Assembly: GCF_026151205.1 (NCBI RefSeq) | Contig: NC_087080.1 | Location: 16,221,337-16,281,336, forward strand | Source of the DNA: Bolinopsis microptera | Lineage: Eukaryota > Ctenophora > Tentaculata > Lobata > Bolinopsidae | Length of the DNA stretch: 60,000 nucleotides | Direction: 5' to 3' | Shown here: one piece after another, positions 1-12,000 of the stretch | How the letters are laid out: every line of letters starts with the position of its first letter | Position numbering within the stretch: position 1 is the first letter of the stretch | The notes under the pieces: generated by a model | What the model saw: the letters and a program-made list of their open reading frames with translations, nothing else | The model's database searches: none | Told to the model about the DNA's origin: nothing | Made by a program: the position numbers and the translations under genes

Positions 1-289
1 TGAGTGTTCTCCACGTACACCTAGTTGCTTGGTGGAGATTATGAGTGTTCTCCACGTACACCTAGTTGCTTGGTGGAGATTATGAGTGTTCTCCACGTAC
101 ACCTAGTTGCTTGGTGGAGATTATGAGTGTTCTCCACGTACACCTAGTTGCTTGGTGGAGATTATGAGTGTTCTCCACGTACAACTAGTTGCTTGGTGGA
201 GATTATGAGTGTTCTCCACGTACACCTAGTTGCTTGGTGGAGATTATGAGTGTTCTCCACGTACACCTAGTTGCTTGGTGGAGATTATG
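1..289. repeat. 41-bp tandem repeat, about 7 copies
   Basis: Seven near-identical 41-bp units run from the left edge of the window; one carries a single A for C change. Each unit contains a short inverted pair (TCTCCAC ... GTGGAGA) that could fold as a hairpin. The array is cut by the window edge, so its true length is unknown. No spacers differ between units, so this is a minisatellite. Confidence 0.95.
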
Positions 290-1547
290 ACAGATCTGAT
301 GTAGCATGATTGATTGGACCATAATGATCAAACTAGGTACTAGAACTGGGTACGGTAATGTCATCTAGACCTATCTAGAACTGGGTACAGTAATGTTATC
401 TAGACCTATCTAGACCAGGGTACTAGATATAGAGCGGAGACCCAGCCTCTGCTCGGTACCATGCAGCCCCCCCCCCCCCCCACTGACGTAGTGTAAATTA
501 CATTGTTGTTTTGCATTAGTCTTACTCTGTAGACAGAGACGCAATGTTCGGTGATATCTCCTACTCTATACTATATATATACTCTAGCTTTTATTTCATT
601 GTCAACTTTACAATTTACATATATATATATTTTTAACACATATTACAATAGTGGAGCAGAATCACGCCCAAATTTGGTACTGTCATTTCCTTATTTTGAC
701 TTATGTGTATAATTATATATTATGTTATATTGGTACGTTATATTGGTACGTTATTGGTAGCTCGATACTTGTTGACCCCATTATTACAATGATCTGAGAC
801 ACTAGCGTTAGAAGTTAGAACGAGTCTACCGTTACAGGTTATATCCATGAAATGAGTTTCAAGAAGTCATGTTTTTTGTCTTTTATTCCCGTTATCTACA
901 TTTCAGTTTTCAATCCTATAGTCTTGTCGGACACTGTAGTTTAATAAAGATTATCACTGTGGGAGTGTAGGACACGCATTCTATCTAGCTCTAAAAATAT
1001 ATTTATATATTATGAGGTCTAGTATTGCTTCTGATCGATGTTTCTTGGAACTGTCCGTTTAATATCGGAGTAACGGTCACGCGGGAGTGAGGTTAACAGA
1101 GTGGCCCCCCTTAACAGTACCCCCCCCCCCCCCCCCCCTTAACAGAGTGACCCTCCCCCCCCCCCCTCCTTAGTGAGGTTAACAGACTTACACAGTAAAT
1201 ATACTGCTGGTATTCGAAATATAACTATCTGCAAACTATCTGCAAATAGTTGACCTCTAGTTGTAAACACGGTTAGTACCGAGTAGTTAGCATGGTCCGA
1301 GCCTGCCCGTGTCTATACCTGCCCGCGCCACTCTACCGGGGATTAGTGGCTCATTTGATCTTTGAGTTTTTTGTGCCTTCTAATGTAGGTCTCTGATTGG
1401 TTAGTGTGTGTCACGTGGTTTGAATACTGTCTCTGATTGGTTCTGATGTTGATCCATACTTTAAGCCGCCGCCTACCATGATTACTATCGTCAAATACTT
1501 AGGTGACGGATATACGTATTTCTTTCTGAGTTTTCTACAGAACTAGA
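290..1547. other. Intergenic, no gene seen
   Basis: No convincing exon was found on either strand. The stretch holds homopolymer C tracts near 470, 1122 and 1153, and a pair of ATTGGTT (inverted CCAAT) boxes around 1395 and 1437 with a CACGTG between them near 1411. That could be promoter-like but has no gene attached. Confidence 0.5.
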
Positions 1548-2930
1548 AAAAAATGAATTATAAAACTAGAGAGCTAGAAAACCCTAACTCTTTAGATTTA
1601 TAGTTCTCTAGTTCTCTACGGTTCTAGTTTTCTAGTTCTCTAGTTTTATAGTTCTTTTGTTTTCTAGATCTGTAGCTCTCAGGGACGTAGCCAGGATTTT
1701 TCTTTGAGGGGGGCTGTCGGCGAGCGAAGCGAGCCGACGCGTCCAATTAAGCTGCGCAGCGAGTGAAGCGAGCAAGCTGTGGCAGGGGTCTGGGGGCGCA
1801 GCCCCCAGCGGTATCCAGGGGCGGAGCCCCTTGGCGGGGGCTAGGGGGGCGCAGCCCCACGGAAATATTTTGCGAAACAGGGTGTTTTAGACGACATTTG
1901 GCATTAAAGAAATTTGTAGGACAGCAATAAACTGGGATTGAAAAGAATCATTATCAAGTACTCACGTAAATTCGGTAACTTCACAACAGCAATCTGCATT
2001 CTCCAATCAAAATTTACGACTTACTCAGGCCTCATCGTCTTAAGATTTTTACATTTCCTACGGTCTAGGGGACACTATTGACTATAATTATAGAAGTCTT
2101 CTAGAATGTTTGCTTGGATTTAATGACATATATTTACTAATCCACAGATCAAATCTTTGACTGACTGCAGTCATAAACACAGCCCAGTTACCAGGCGACC
2201 ATGGGGACTAGGGGGCTTATCTTTTTTCTGGGGTTCGATTTTTTCCGGGGGGGCTGCCGCCCCCCTAGCCCCCCCCCCCCCCTGGCTACGTGCCTGCTAG
2301 CTCTCTAGTTTCATAGTTCTCTAGTTCTCTAGTTTTCTAGTTCTCTAGTTCTCTACGGTTATAGTTTTCTAGTTTTCCAGTTCTCCAGTTCTTTAGTTTT
2401 TTAGGGTTTTCTAGTTCTCTAGCTCTCTAGTTTTCTAGTTCTCTAGGGTTCTAGTTTTCTAGTTCTTTTTTTCTAGTTCTCTAGCTCTCTAGTCTTCTAG
2501 TTCTCTAGGGTTTTCTAGTTCTCTAATTTTCTGGTGCTCTAGTTCTCTACGGTTATAGTTTTCTAGTTTTCCAGTTCTCCAGTTTTCTAGGTTTTTAGGG
2601 GTTTCTAGTTCTCTAGCTTTCTAGTTTTCTAGTTCTCTAGGGTTCTAGTTCTCTAGCTCTCTAGTTTTATAGTTTTATAGTTTCTAGTTTTCTAGTTTTC
2701 TAGTTTTCTAATTTTCTAGGGTTCTAGTTTTCTAGGGTTCAAGTTTTCTAGTTTTCTAGTTCTTTAGGGTTCTAGTTTTCTAGTTTTCTAGTTTTCTAGT
2801 TTTCTAGTTTTCTAGTTTTCTAGTTTTCTAGTTCTCTAGGGTTCTAGTTCTCTAGTTTCTAGTTTTCTAGTTTTCTAGTTTTCTAGTTTTCTAGTTTTCT
2901 AGTTTTCTAGTTCTCTAGGGCCTAATATTC
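1548..2930. repeat. Degenerate TAGTTYTC-type array
   Basis: An irregular array of 8-10-bp units of the form TAGTTCTC / TAGTTTTC with occasional GGG variants. It is interrupted by a non-repetitive insertion at 1680-2296, and the array resumes in the same register type on the other side. Confidence 0.85.
1680..2296. mobile_element. MITE-like element, 617 bp, inserted in a minisatellite
   Basis: The ends form a 16-bp inverted repeat with one mismatch: CAGGGACGTAGCCAGG at the left, and the complement of CAGGCACGTAGCCAGG at the right. The inside is unrelated to the TAGTTYTC array on both sides and includes short GCGAGCGAAGCGAGC-type inverted motifs and a C-run near the right end. TAGCTCT occurs on both flanks and could be a target duplication, but that word is common in the array, so this is weak. 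No transposase reading frame is present, so it is non-autonomous. Confidence 0.65.
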
Positions 2931-3722
2931 TCAGTTGTAACATCAGCTGCAGACCATGCACCCTATTTGGAGTTGAACCATATAAATCATGTTTATTACT
3001 TGTTGAGGTTGGGGGAACATTGCTCAATACCTGGAATACACGCATCACAAGACATGTGGAATACCCCACACTGGCTAATATATTATAAATCAAAATGGAG
3101 CAGGACCCCTATTGGTTAAGACAGTGACGCCCCTTACTGGTGATGTAGTGTCACGTGCTACCCATTACATACTCTCATTGGATTGTTTATTTTGTAATCT
3201 TGTTTTAATAAACTGCACGCTTTGACCGGCCTTGACGCTGAAATTCTCAAGCAGTTTTAATACTACTCTAATAACGGCTCTAATAATACGGAGGTTTCAT
3301 TGTAATACCACATTTAGTGTTGAAAGTGATTCAGTAGTCAGTACCTCTCTGATCTCTCTCTCTGATTCAGTACCATCGAACGATTGTTAGGTGTTTTAAT
3401 TGTTTTCAAGCTGTTATTTTAAATTAGATTTAACTTATTCCTGCTCGTTATAATTTTTGTTGGAGAGTTTGCCGTTCGTATTGATTGACATGTACTCTGT
3501 ACTGTTGATGTACTACTACTCTGTACTGTTTATTTTGTAGCATTACTGATGCGTTTTCCTCCCTCTAATTATATAATTGAAGAACTGGGTAATAACTTAT
3601 AAGCTATAACTTGCTAATAAGTGTTAACATACATAGACTGCACAGTGTTAACACCTTGCTTATACCAGCTCTTATATGGTACAGAATGGCAACCTCCCCA
3701 TTTGAGCTCCTCACCACTTCAC
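2931..3722. other. Non-coding stretch upstream of the first exon
   Basis: No reading frame with family features. A CACGTG near 3152 and an ATTGG near 3178 lie 5' of the plus-strand exon at 3723 and could belong to a promoter. No transcription start can be fixed. Confidence 0.35.
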
Positions 3723-4146
3723 ATGGTAAACAAAGCGTCCACTGATCTACGTCAAGCTTGTCAGACCGCCCTGGCTTCCACTACCATGTCTGAGTCAAAG
3801 ATAAAGATCGGACTTACCCGGGGTTTGGTGGACGGCGGGGAAATATTCGCTCAGTTCTCCCTCTCCTCTACCGCCCATTACCAGCATCTCTTCACCTACA
3901 TCAGTGCCATTTGCTCCCGAGAGAAGGTGCTGGCTATTTACTGGTTTAACCGTCACGACAGGGAGTTTGTTCTCATCCACGACAACACTTCTATGGACCT
4001 GTGCCTTGTCCAGTCCGGGCTCCATGAGATTCTCTACATAATAACAGAGAGCTGCAGTAAGCTGCACGGCTACAACTCTAAACATAAACCTGAGCCCATA
4101 CAACTCAAGACTTCCTCCCCTAGCTCGGGGCCTAGTCCTGATACAG
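3723..4146 (+). CDS. Exon encoding a PB1-like domain
   Basis: An open frame from ATG 3723 (or ATG 3786, which has the better start context ACCATGT) to a GT donor at 4147. After about 20 residues the sequence follows the PB1 ubiquitin-like fold pattern: a first strand KIKIGLTRG, a basic/Ser turn (FSLSST), a helix (HYQHLFTYISAI), then a strand with KVLAIYW followed by an acidic/aromatic stretch (EFVLIHDNTS). PB1 domains mediate head-to-tail protein pairing in kinases and scaffold proteins. The assignment is from pattern only; the OPCA acidic cluster is weak. The exon ends in phase 1 and joins in frame to 4407-4553, 15222-15392 and the channel exons, so it may be the N-terminus of the DEG/ENaC gene. 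Equally it may belong to a separate gene. Confidence 0.5.
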
Positions 4147-4312
4147 GTAAATTAGCTTTAATTCCAATATCCCGGCCCTTCCTCTCCTAGCTCGGGGCCT
4201 AGTCCTGATACAGGTAAATTAGCTTTAATTCCAATATCCCGGCCCTCCTCTAGCTCGGGGCCTAGTCCTGATACAGGTAAATTAGCTTTAATTCCAATAT
4301 CCCGGCCCTTCT
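4111..4312 (+). repeat. Exon end plus splice donor, tandemly triplicated (63-68 bp)
   Basis: Three tandem copies of a unit made of the last 35 bases of the PB1-like exon, its donor (GATACAG|GTAAATT) and about 30 intronic bases. Potential donors fall at 4147, 4214 and 4277. Spacings of 67 and 63 bp mean that donor choice would change the protein end. Confidence 0.85.
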
Positions 4313-4406
4313 CTCGCGTTGTGTAAACATTCCTTGTATAATTGACCTTACACTCCTTGTATAATTGACCCTATAACACTCCTTGTATAAAACTTGTATA
4401 AAACAG

Positions 4407-4553
4407 CTAACTTGGAGCGGTCTAGCGAGGAAGACCAACCGAGCAGCACTCAGCAGGGAGAACAACACATTCCTCTAAGGAAGATGAAGAAGAGTGCTAG
4501 TTTGGAGTGGAGTTACGAGCATCCCCCCTCCGTACAGGAGGTTTCTTCCAGAG
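4407..4553 (+). CDS. Exon, Ser/Glu-rich cytoplasmic-type segment
   Basis: Begins after acceptor AAAACAG with two bases completing a codon and ends TCCAGAG|GTAAGAG in phase 1; 147 nt. The peptide is polar (LERSSEEDQPSSTQQ, then RKMKKSASLEWSYEHPP). No domain was recognised. Phase joins it to the PB1-like exon before it and to 15222-15392 after it, with the LINE-bearing 10.7-kb intron between. Its 3' end is the seed of a tandem repeat. Whether it belongs to the channel gene is inferred from phase only. Confidence 0.45.
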
Positions 4554-4785
4554 GTAAGAGTGCGAGTTTGGAGTGGAGTTACGATCATCCCCCTCCGTAC
4601 AGGAGGTTTCTTCCAGAGGTAAGAGTGCTAGTTTGGAGTCGAGTTACGAGCATCCCCCTCCGTACAGGAGATTTCTTCCAGAGTAGGTAAGAGTGCGAGT
4701 TTGGAGTCGAGTTACGAGCATCCCCCTCCGTACAGGAGATTTCTTCCAGAAATAAGAGTGCTAGTTTGGAGTGGAGTTACGAGCA
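4490..4785 (+). repeat. Exon end plus donor repeated about 4.5 times (65-69 bp)
   Basis: Units begin AGAGTGCTAGTTTGGAGT and end TTCCAGAGGTAAG. Usable GT donors occur at 4554, 4619 and 4687; the next copy has lost it (CAGAAATAAG). Spacings of 65 and 68 bp are not multiples of three, so alternative donors would shift frame. Confidence 0.85.
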
Positions 4786-5645
4786 TATACTCCTGTGTTT
4801 GTTTGTTTATTCGTTTGTTATTTTTTATTTTTGCAATATTAGGATGTAATTAAATAAGCTGTTTAGAATAAATTAATTGATCAGATTCAGTAGTTACTTC
4901 ACTGTTTGAACTATGAAGTATATCCCGGAGTGGAGAAGTGTATATTACTGATGTTCAGATGGCTATATTTTGTTGGTACACACACGCAGTGGCGTAACGT
5001 TGCGCCACTGCACACACTACGCAGTCAACACTTGCGTTCATCTATTTGTCCCTCTCAAACTTAATCGTGTATCAAGACATCAGACTTGGTTTATATTGAG
5101 CAAATTTATCCCCTGTCTTTTAATATTCAGCGCCGTTTTGCCTCGAATTAAATCATAATTAATAAAATTATACAGTAGACTTGGAGCCCAGTTTTTAGGT
5201 AAACCAAACCATTGACCTGGTTGAGAGCACGCAGGACAACAACTCGGTGAGAGGTGTCAAATTTAGCGCGCACCCACAAAGCCCCACCTAAATACACACT
5301 AGGTGCAAATTGCATTGAACAGGCTAGTGTCTGTTTTACCAATGATCGTTGGGAGCTGCTGATTGGTCGAGAGGGAGGAGATGGGGAGCTGCTGATTGGT
5401 CGAGAGGGAGGAGCTTCTCTCATTTTCTCATCATATCTCAGACATGAGGAGACCTAACACTACTTGCTTAATTAATCGGTTTTATCGGTAATTTTACCTA
5501 CGTTTAGACCCGCGGTTAATTAGACTGACTATTTTACTGATTGCTTGACTCGTCTGACTCAAGTTTACACAATTTGAATCTGGGCGAATGTTTGCTTTAA
5601 TTTTGATATAGTTCGTGTTTAGTCGTGGTCTAGTCGACCAGTAAA
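4786..5645. other. Non-coding; one 33-bp duplication
   Basis: No gene seen. A 29-bp segment containing CTGCTGATTGGTCGAG occurs twice in tandem (5351-5380 and 5384-5412), giving two inverted CCAAT boxes about 33 bp apart. Confidence 0.45.
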
Positions 5646-8600
5646 TTAGTAGTAGTATTAGTATTATTAGTATTAGTGATTAGTATTAGTCTTAGTACTA
5701 GTAATATTAGTAGTAGTAATATTAGTATTAGTAATATTAGTATTAGTAATATTAGTATTAGTCATATTAGTATTAGTAATATTAGTATTAGTATTAGTAT
5801 TAGTAATATTAGTATTAGTATTAGTATTAGTAATATTATTAGTATTAGTAATATTAGTATTAGTATTAGTAGTAGTATTAGTATTAGTATTAGTATTAGT
5901 ATTAGTATTAGTATTAGTATTAGTATTAGTAGTAGTATTAGTATTAGTATTAGTATAAGTATTAGTATTAGTATTAGTATTAGTATTAGTATTAGTATTA
6001 GTATTAGTATTAGTAGTAGTATTAATATTAGTATTAGTATTAGTATTAGTATTAGTATTATTAGTATTAGTATTAGTAATATTAGTATTAGTATTAGTAT
6101 TATTAGTATTAGTATTAGTAATATTAGTATTAGTATTAGTATTAGTATTAGTATTATTAGTATTAGTATTAGTAATATTAGTATTAGTATTAGTATTAGT
6201 ATTAGTATTATTAGTATTAGTATTAGTAATATTAGTATTAGTATTAGTATTATTAGTATTAGTATTAGTAATATTAGTATTAGTAGTAGTATTAGTATTA
6301 GTATTATTAGTATTAGTATTAGTAATATTAGTATTAGTATTAGTATTAGTATTAGTATTATTAGTATTAGTATTAGTAATATTAGTATTAGTATTAGTAT
6401 TATTAGTATTAGTAGTAGTATTAGTATTATAGTATTAGTATTAGTATTAGTATTATTAGTATTAGTATTAGTAATATTAGTAGTAGTATTAGTATTAGTA
6501 ATATTATTAGTATTAGTATTATAGTATTAGTATTAGTAATATTATTAGTATTAGTATTATAGTATTAGTATTAGTAATATTATTAGTATTAGTGATTAGT
6601 ATTAGTCTTAGTACTAGTAATATTAGTATTAGTAATATTAGTATTAGTAGTAGTAATATTAGTATTAGTATTAGTATTATTAGTATTAGTAGTAGTATTA
6701 GTATTAGTATTAGTATTAGTATTAGTATTATTAGTATTAGTGATTAGTATTAGTCTTAGTACTAGTAATATTAGTATTAGTAATATTAGTATTAGTAGTA
6801 TTAGTATTAGTATTAGTATTAGTATTAGTATTAGTATTAGTATTAGTATTAGTATTAGTATTAGTATTAGTATTAGTATTAGTATTAGTATTAGTATTAG
6901 TATTAGTATTAGTATTAGTATTAGTATTAGTATTAGTATTAGTAATATTATTAGTATTAGTATTAGTAGTAGTATTAGTATTAGTATTAGTATTAGTATT
7001 ATTAGTATTAGTAATATTAGTATTAGTAATAGTATTAGTATTAGTAGTAATATTAGTATTAGTAATATTATTAGTATTAGTATTATAGTATTAGTATTAG
7101 TATTAGATTAGTATTAGTATAGTATTAGTATTAGTATTAGTATTAGTATTAGTATTTAGTATTAGTATTATATTAGTATTAGTATTAGTATTAGTATTAG
7201 TAATATTATTAGTCTTAGTATTAGTAGTAGTATTAGTAATAGTATTAGTATTAGTATTATTAGTATTAGTAATATTAGTATTAGTAATAGTATTAGTATT
7301 AGTAGTAATATTAGTATTAGTAATATTATTAGTATTAGTATTAGTATTAGTAATATTAGTATTAGTAGTAATATTAGTATTAGTATTAGTATTAGTAATA
7401 TTAGTATTAGTAATATTAGTATTAGTATTAGTATTAGTATTAGTATTAGTATTAGTATTAGTATTAGTAATATTATTAGTATTAGTATTAGTATTAGTAT
7501 TAGTATTAGTATTAGTATTAGTATTATTAGTATTAGTAATATTAGTATTAGTAATAGTATTAGTATTAGTAGTAATATTAGTATTAGTAATATTATTAGT
7601 ATTAGTATTAGTATTAGTATTAGTATTAGTATTAGTATTAGTATTAGTATTAGTATTAGTATTAGTATTAGTATTAGTATTAGTATTAGTATTAGTATTA
7701 GTATTAGTATTAGTATTAGTATTAGTATTAGTAATATTATTAGTATTAGTATTAGTAGTAGTATTAGTATTAGTATTAGTATTAGTATTAGTATTAGTAT
7801 TAGTATTAGTATTAGTATTAGTATTAGTATTAGTATTAGTATTAGTATTAGTATTAGTATTAGTATTAGTATTAGTATTAGTATTAGTAATTAGTATTAG
7901 TATTAGTATTAGTATTAGTATTAGTATTAGTATTAGTATTAGTATTAGTAATAGTATTAGTATTAGTATTATTAGTATTAGTATTAGTATTAGTAATAGT
8001 ATTAGTATTAGTAATTAGTATTAGTAATTAGTATTAGTATTAGTATTAGTATTAGTATTAAGTATTAGTATTAGGTATATAGTATTAGTATTAGTAATTA
8101 GTATTAGTATTAGTATTAGTATTATTAGTATTAGTATTAGTATTAGTATTAGTATTAGTATTAGTATTAGTATTAGTATTAGTATTAGTCTTAGTATTAG
8201 TATATTAGTATTAGTATTAGTATTAGTTAGTATTAGTATTAGTATTAGCTATTAGTATTAGTATTAGTATATAGTATTAGTAATATTAGTATTAGTATTA
8301 GTATTAGTATTAGTATTAGTATTAGTATTAGTAATATTATTAGTATTAGTGATTAGTATTAGTCTTAGTACTAGTAATATTAGTATTAGTAATATTAGTA
8401 TTAGTAGTAGTAATATTAGTATTAGTATTATTAGTATTAGTCATATTAGTATTAGTAGTAGTATTAGTATTAGTATTAGTATTAGTATTAGTATTATTAG
8501 TATTAGTAATATTAGTATTAGTAATAGTATTAGTATTAGTAGTAATATTAGTATTAGTAATATTATTAGTATTAGTATTAGTATCAGTATTAGTAATATT

Positions 8601-8765
8601 AGTATTAGTCATATTAGTATTAGTATTAGTATTAGTATTAGTATTAGTATTAGTATTAGTATTAGTATTAGTATTAGTATTAGTATTAGTAATAGTATTA
8701 GTATTAGTATTAGTATTAGTATTAGTATTAGTATTAGTATTAGTATTAGTATTAGTATTAGTATT
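5646..8765. repeat. ATTAGT hexanucleotide array, about 3.1 kb
   Basis: Long runs of (ATTAGT)n mixed with AATATT, AGTAGT and ATTATT variants. A marker block with the variant words GTGATTAG, GTCTTAGTACTAG and AATATTAG recurs near 5668, 6590, 6735 and 8345, so the array has a higher-order layer. Because the period is a multiple of three, long Ile-Ser/Asn-Thr reading frames exist on both strands; none is a credible gene. The array stops at the poly-T that marks the 3' end of the LINE and resumes at 14318. Confidence 0.95.
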
Positions 8766-9001
8766 ATTTTTTTTTTTTTTTTTTTTTTTAGAGAGGCTGG
8801 GCCTGGTTGGCCCACGAGAGGATAGCATATGAATGCTTTGCCTACCTCTGGGGTATGGCAGTCCTGTGGGAGGATGCCAGTGGAATCAAGATGTGTAATC
8901 AAGGATGATGGTAAGTGTTGTGGGGTGTGTCATAGATAAACGCTTAAGTGGTGGTTGAGTGTGGAAGAGAGAGGCGAAATAAGACGGCGTTAAAGTAGTC
9001 G

Positions 9002-12000
9002 CTATGTTACACCTGTCTGGTCCAACTCCTCTGGCACCACTAAGCGTTTAGTGTGGTTTGTAAAGTTGACAATGGTGGAGATGTGTTGGTTGTCGAATAT
9101 GTCATTGACAGAGAGGTAGTAGTCCCGGAAATATTGACCTCTTATTTGGGCAATAGCCGGGCACTGTCCGAGAAAGTGTGAGACAGTCTCCTCTTCGTCG
9201 CCGCATTTAGGACAAGCACTTGTGTCTGATTTGCGAATGGTGTGTAGGTGTTTGTTGAGGCCACAATGTCCCGTGATGAGGTGCACTGCAGTTCTATAAT
9301 TTTGTCTGTTGTTACTGAGTGTAGTGTTGAGATTTTTGATGATGTTGATGTTTTTATGTCCAAGTGTCAGTTTAGTGTGTCTGGGACCATCAGTAATCCA
9401 TGATTCTTGATTAAGTTTTGTGACTTTGTCGTTGATCAGGCGTTTGATGTAAGATTGTGGAATTGGGCAATTCAAAGTGGATTCACTGGTTGTACCATTT
9501 TTGGCCAGCTCGTCTGCTTTTTCATTACCCCACAATCCAATGTGTGCAGCTATCCATCTGATCTCTAAGGTGTTAGTGGATCCGAGTGTATTGAGGGTGT
9601 CGTAACAGTCTCTAGTAGTCCTACTCCTCGTTGAAGGTGAGGATATGGCTTGAATAGAGGAGAGACTGTCTGACCATATGATGATGTGTGTGTTTGTATA
9701 AGTTGATAGATATTTACAAGCTTCGATGATGGCAGTGAGTTCTGTTTGATAAACGGTGCAATAATCGGGAAGCTTGAATGATCTTTCATCTAGTGTAGTG
9801 TTGTTGTTGTCTGTGGTGATAATATAACCAGCCCCGCTACCTGAGTCTGTGCGTGACCCGTCTGTGTAGCAGGTGATGGTTTCACTGGGGATGTTGTCGA
9901 TGGTGTTTTGGAGTGAGCCTCTATAACCAATGTTGTCAGCTCCAGGAGTGGTGACCGTGAAGCGTCGTTCAAGCATCATGGTTGGTATAGATAGGTCTCT
10001 CTCTGCTTTGGGTGGTATGTTGAGATCTACCATGAATTGTTTGTTGATAGTGGTGTGAGTTGTGATGGTACCTTTTCTGGGGGCGATAGTTTCGAGGGTT
10101 AGGCTTCCATAAGCTTGAAGCCTGGCTGTGCCCTTTGCTGCTTCACCTCTCAGGAAAAGTATGATATCTGGAGTGTTAGTGAGGTGGTTCAGTGCGATGA
10201 AGGGAGTACTAGGCATGGCACCAGACATCATTCTCAATGCCAATGCCTGAACTCGTTTGAACTTCCTCGCGTTGGTGTCTGTTTGGGTTGCTCTAATCCA
10301 TATACTACAGCAGTATGATAGAATAGGTCTGATGACAGCGGTGTACATCCATTTGCATGTTTTAGGGCTCATACCCCAAGTGGGGCCGACAGCTCTTCTA
10401 CATTGCATAAGGGATGCCGTAGCTTTTTTGGTGGTATTGGTGATATGTTCATTGAAATTGAGCTTGCTGTCGAGGGTCACTCCTAGGAATTTGGCAGATT
10501 TGGATAGACCTATGGTGGTGTTACCCACCACCACAGGTCTTAGTGTCCATTTCTTATTCCAGGTAAACATGACTATTTGTGTTTTGAGTGCGCTTATGGA
10601 TAGATCTTTGGTTTGGCACCATTTTTCTATTGTGTTGATGGTTTTGCGTGTTCTGTTCCAGATGATGTCTAAATCATTCCCCTCCGCTAGAGAGAGCAGA
10701 TCGTCTGCAAAAGCTTGCAGATAACCTGGTATGTCTCTTGCGGTGTAGGCCAGGAGATCATCGACTACCAGGTTCCAGAGGAAAGGGGAGAGGATGCCAC
10801 CTTGAGGGCACCCTCTCCGGATCCGAACCCTTGTCGACTTATCCTTATGATTTAATGTGATGAATCTGTTAGTTACCATGTTGATAATCCATTGTGCTGT
10901 GGCCAGATCCACTTTCGTGGTCTTGATAGCGTCAGAAATAGCCTTGAAAGAGACATTATCAAAAGCTCCCTCTATATCTAGAAAGACGCCTAGGACATAT
11001 CCCTTCTTAGCTATCCTGCGCTCGATGGTGTGAGTAACTTTATGAAGGGCTGCTTCGGTTGAACATCCTTTCTTAAAGCCAAATTGTCGTTTGTTGATGT
11101 CTTTAGCGATATTAAGGTCGTGTTGCATATGCCACAGTATCACCTTCTCCTGTAGTTTTAACATCACTGGAGAAAGGGTGATAGTGCGAAATGACTTTGG
11201 TTGGTTGTAGTCAGTTTTTCCAGGCTTTGGGAGAAAGATTCCAAGGGATTCTTTCCACAAAGTTGGAATGTGTTGGGTTTCATGATTTTTTGTCATAATG
11301 GTTCTGGTGATGTCTTTGATGTGTGTCCAAGCTTTCTGTATGATGATAGGTTTGAGGGTGTCGGGTCCAGCAGCTTTCAACGGATCGAAGGATTTAAGAG
11401 CCTCCTCGATTCTGTCTGGGCTGTAGATGGTATTGAGTAAGGTGGTGGTGATTGGTAGAGGACCAGGTGGAGGCACTGGCGGATCAGTGACACTATCCTT
11501 GAAGTGGGTTCGTGTCATGACCTCCAATGTCTCCTCTGCATTTTTGGTGATGTCTCCGTTTGGTTTGTAAACGGCTTCTAGTGTATGTTTGTTGTCGTTA
11601 CAGGATTTCAGAATCTTATTCATCCTTCCGGATTCCTTAACAGACTCTGTTTCCTGACAAAAAGTTCTCCAGGCATTACGCTGGGAGTTGGTTATAAGTC
11701 TGTTGTATTGTTTGTTGCTCTCTCTAAGAGCGAGCCACAGGGCATCAGTCTTCTTTTTGCGGGCAGTAATCAGTTTTTGTCTTATTCCCCTCTGTGCTTC
11801 CTCTACTTCTTGAGTTAGCCAGGGGGGTTTGCGGACGGAACTTGAGATGTAAGTAATGGGGCATGCCTCCTCGAAGGCTTCCTTTAGTGCAGTATTGATT
11901 ATGTCTATTTTGTGATCAATTTCAGTCGTAGTGTTGATTTGTGTGTTGTTAAGGTTGGGGTTATTCGATAGGATCTCATCAAATCTGTCCCAGTCAGTGT

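Noticed and set aside
1-289. CRISPR-like appearance of evenly spaced repeats
   Set aside because: There are no variable spacers, no associated genes, and the genome is eukaryotic. The same applies to the arrays at 26 kb, 41 kb, 50 kb and 53 kb.
5676-8828. Long Ile-Ser and Asn-Thr reading frames on both strands
   Set aside because: They exist only because the hexanucleotide period is a multiple of three; no start context, splice sites or composition change supports a gene.
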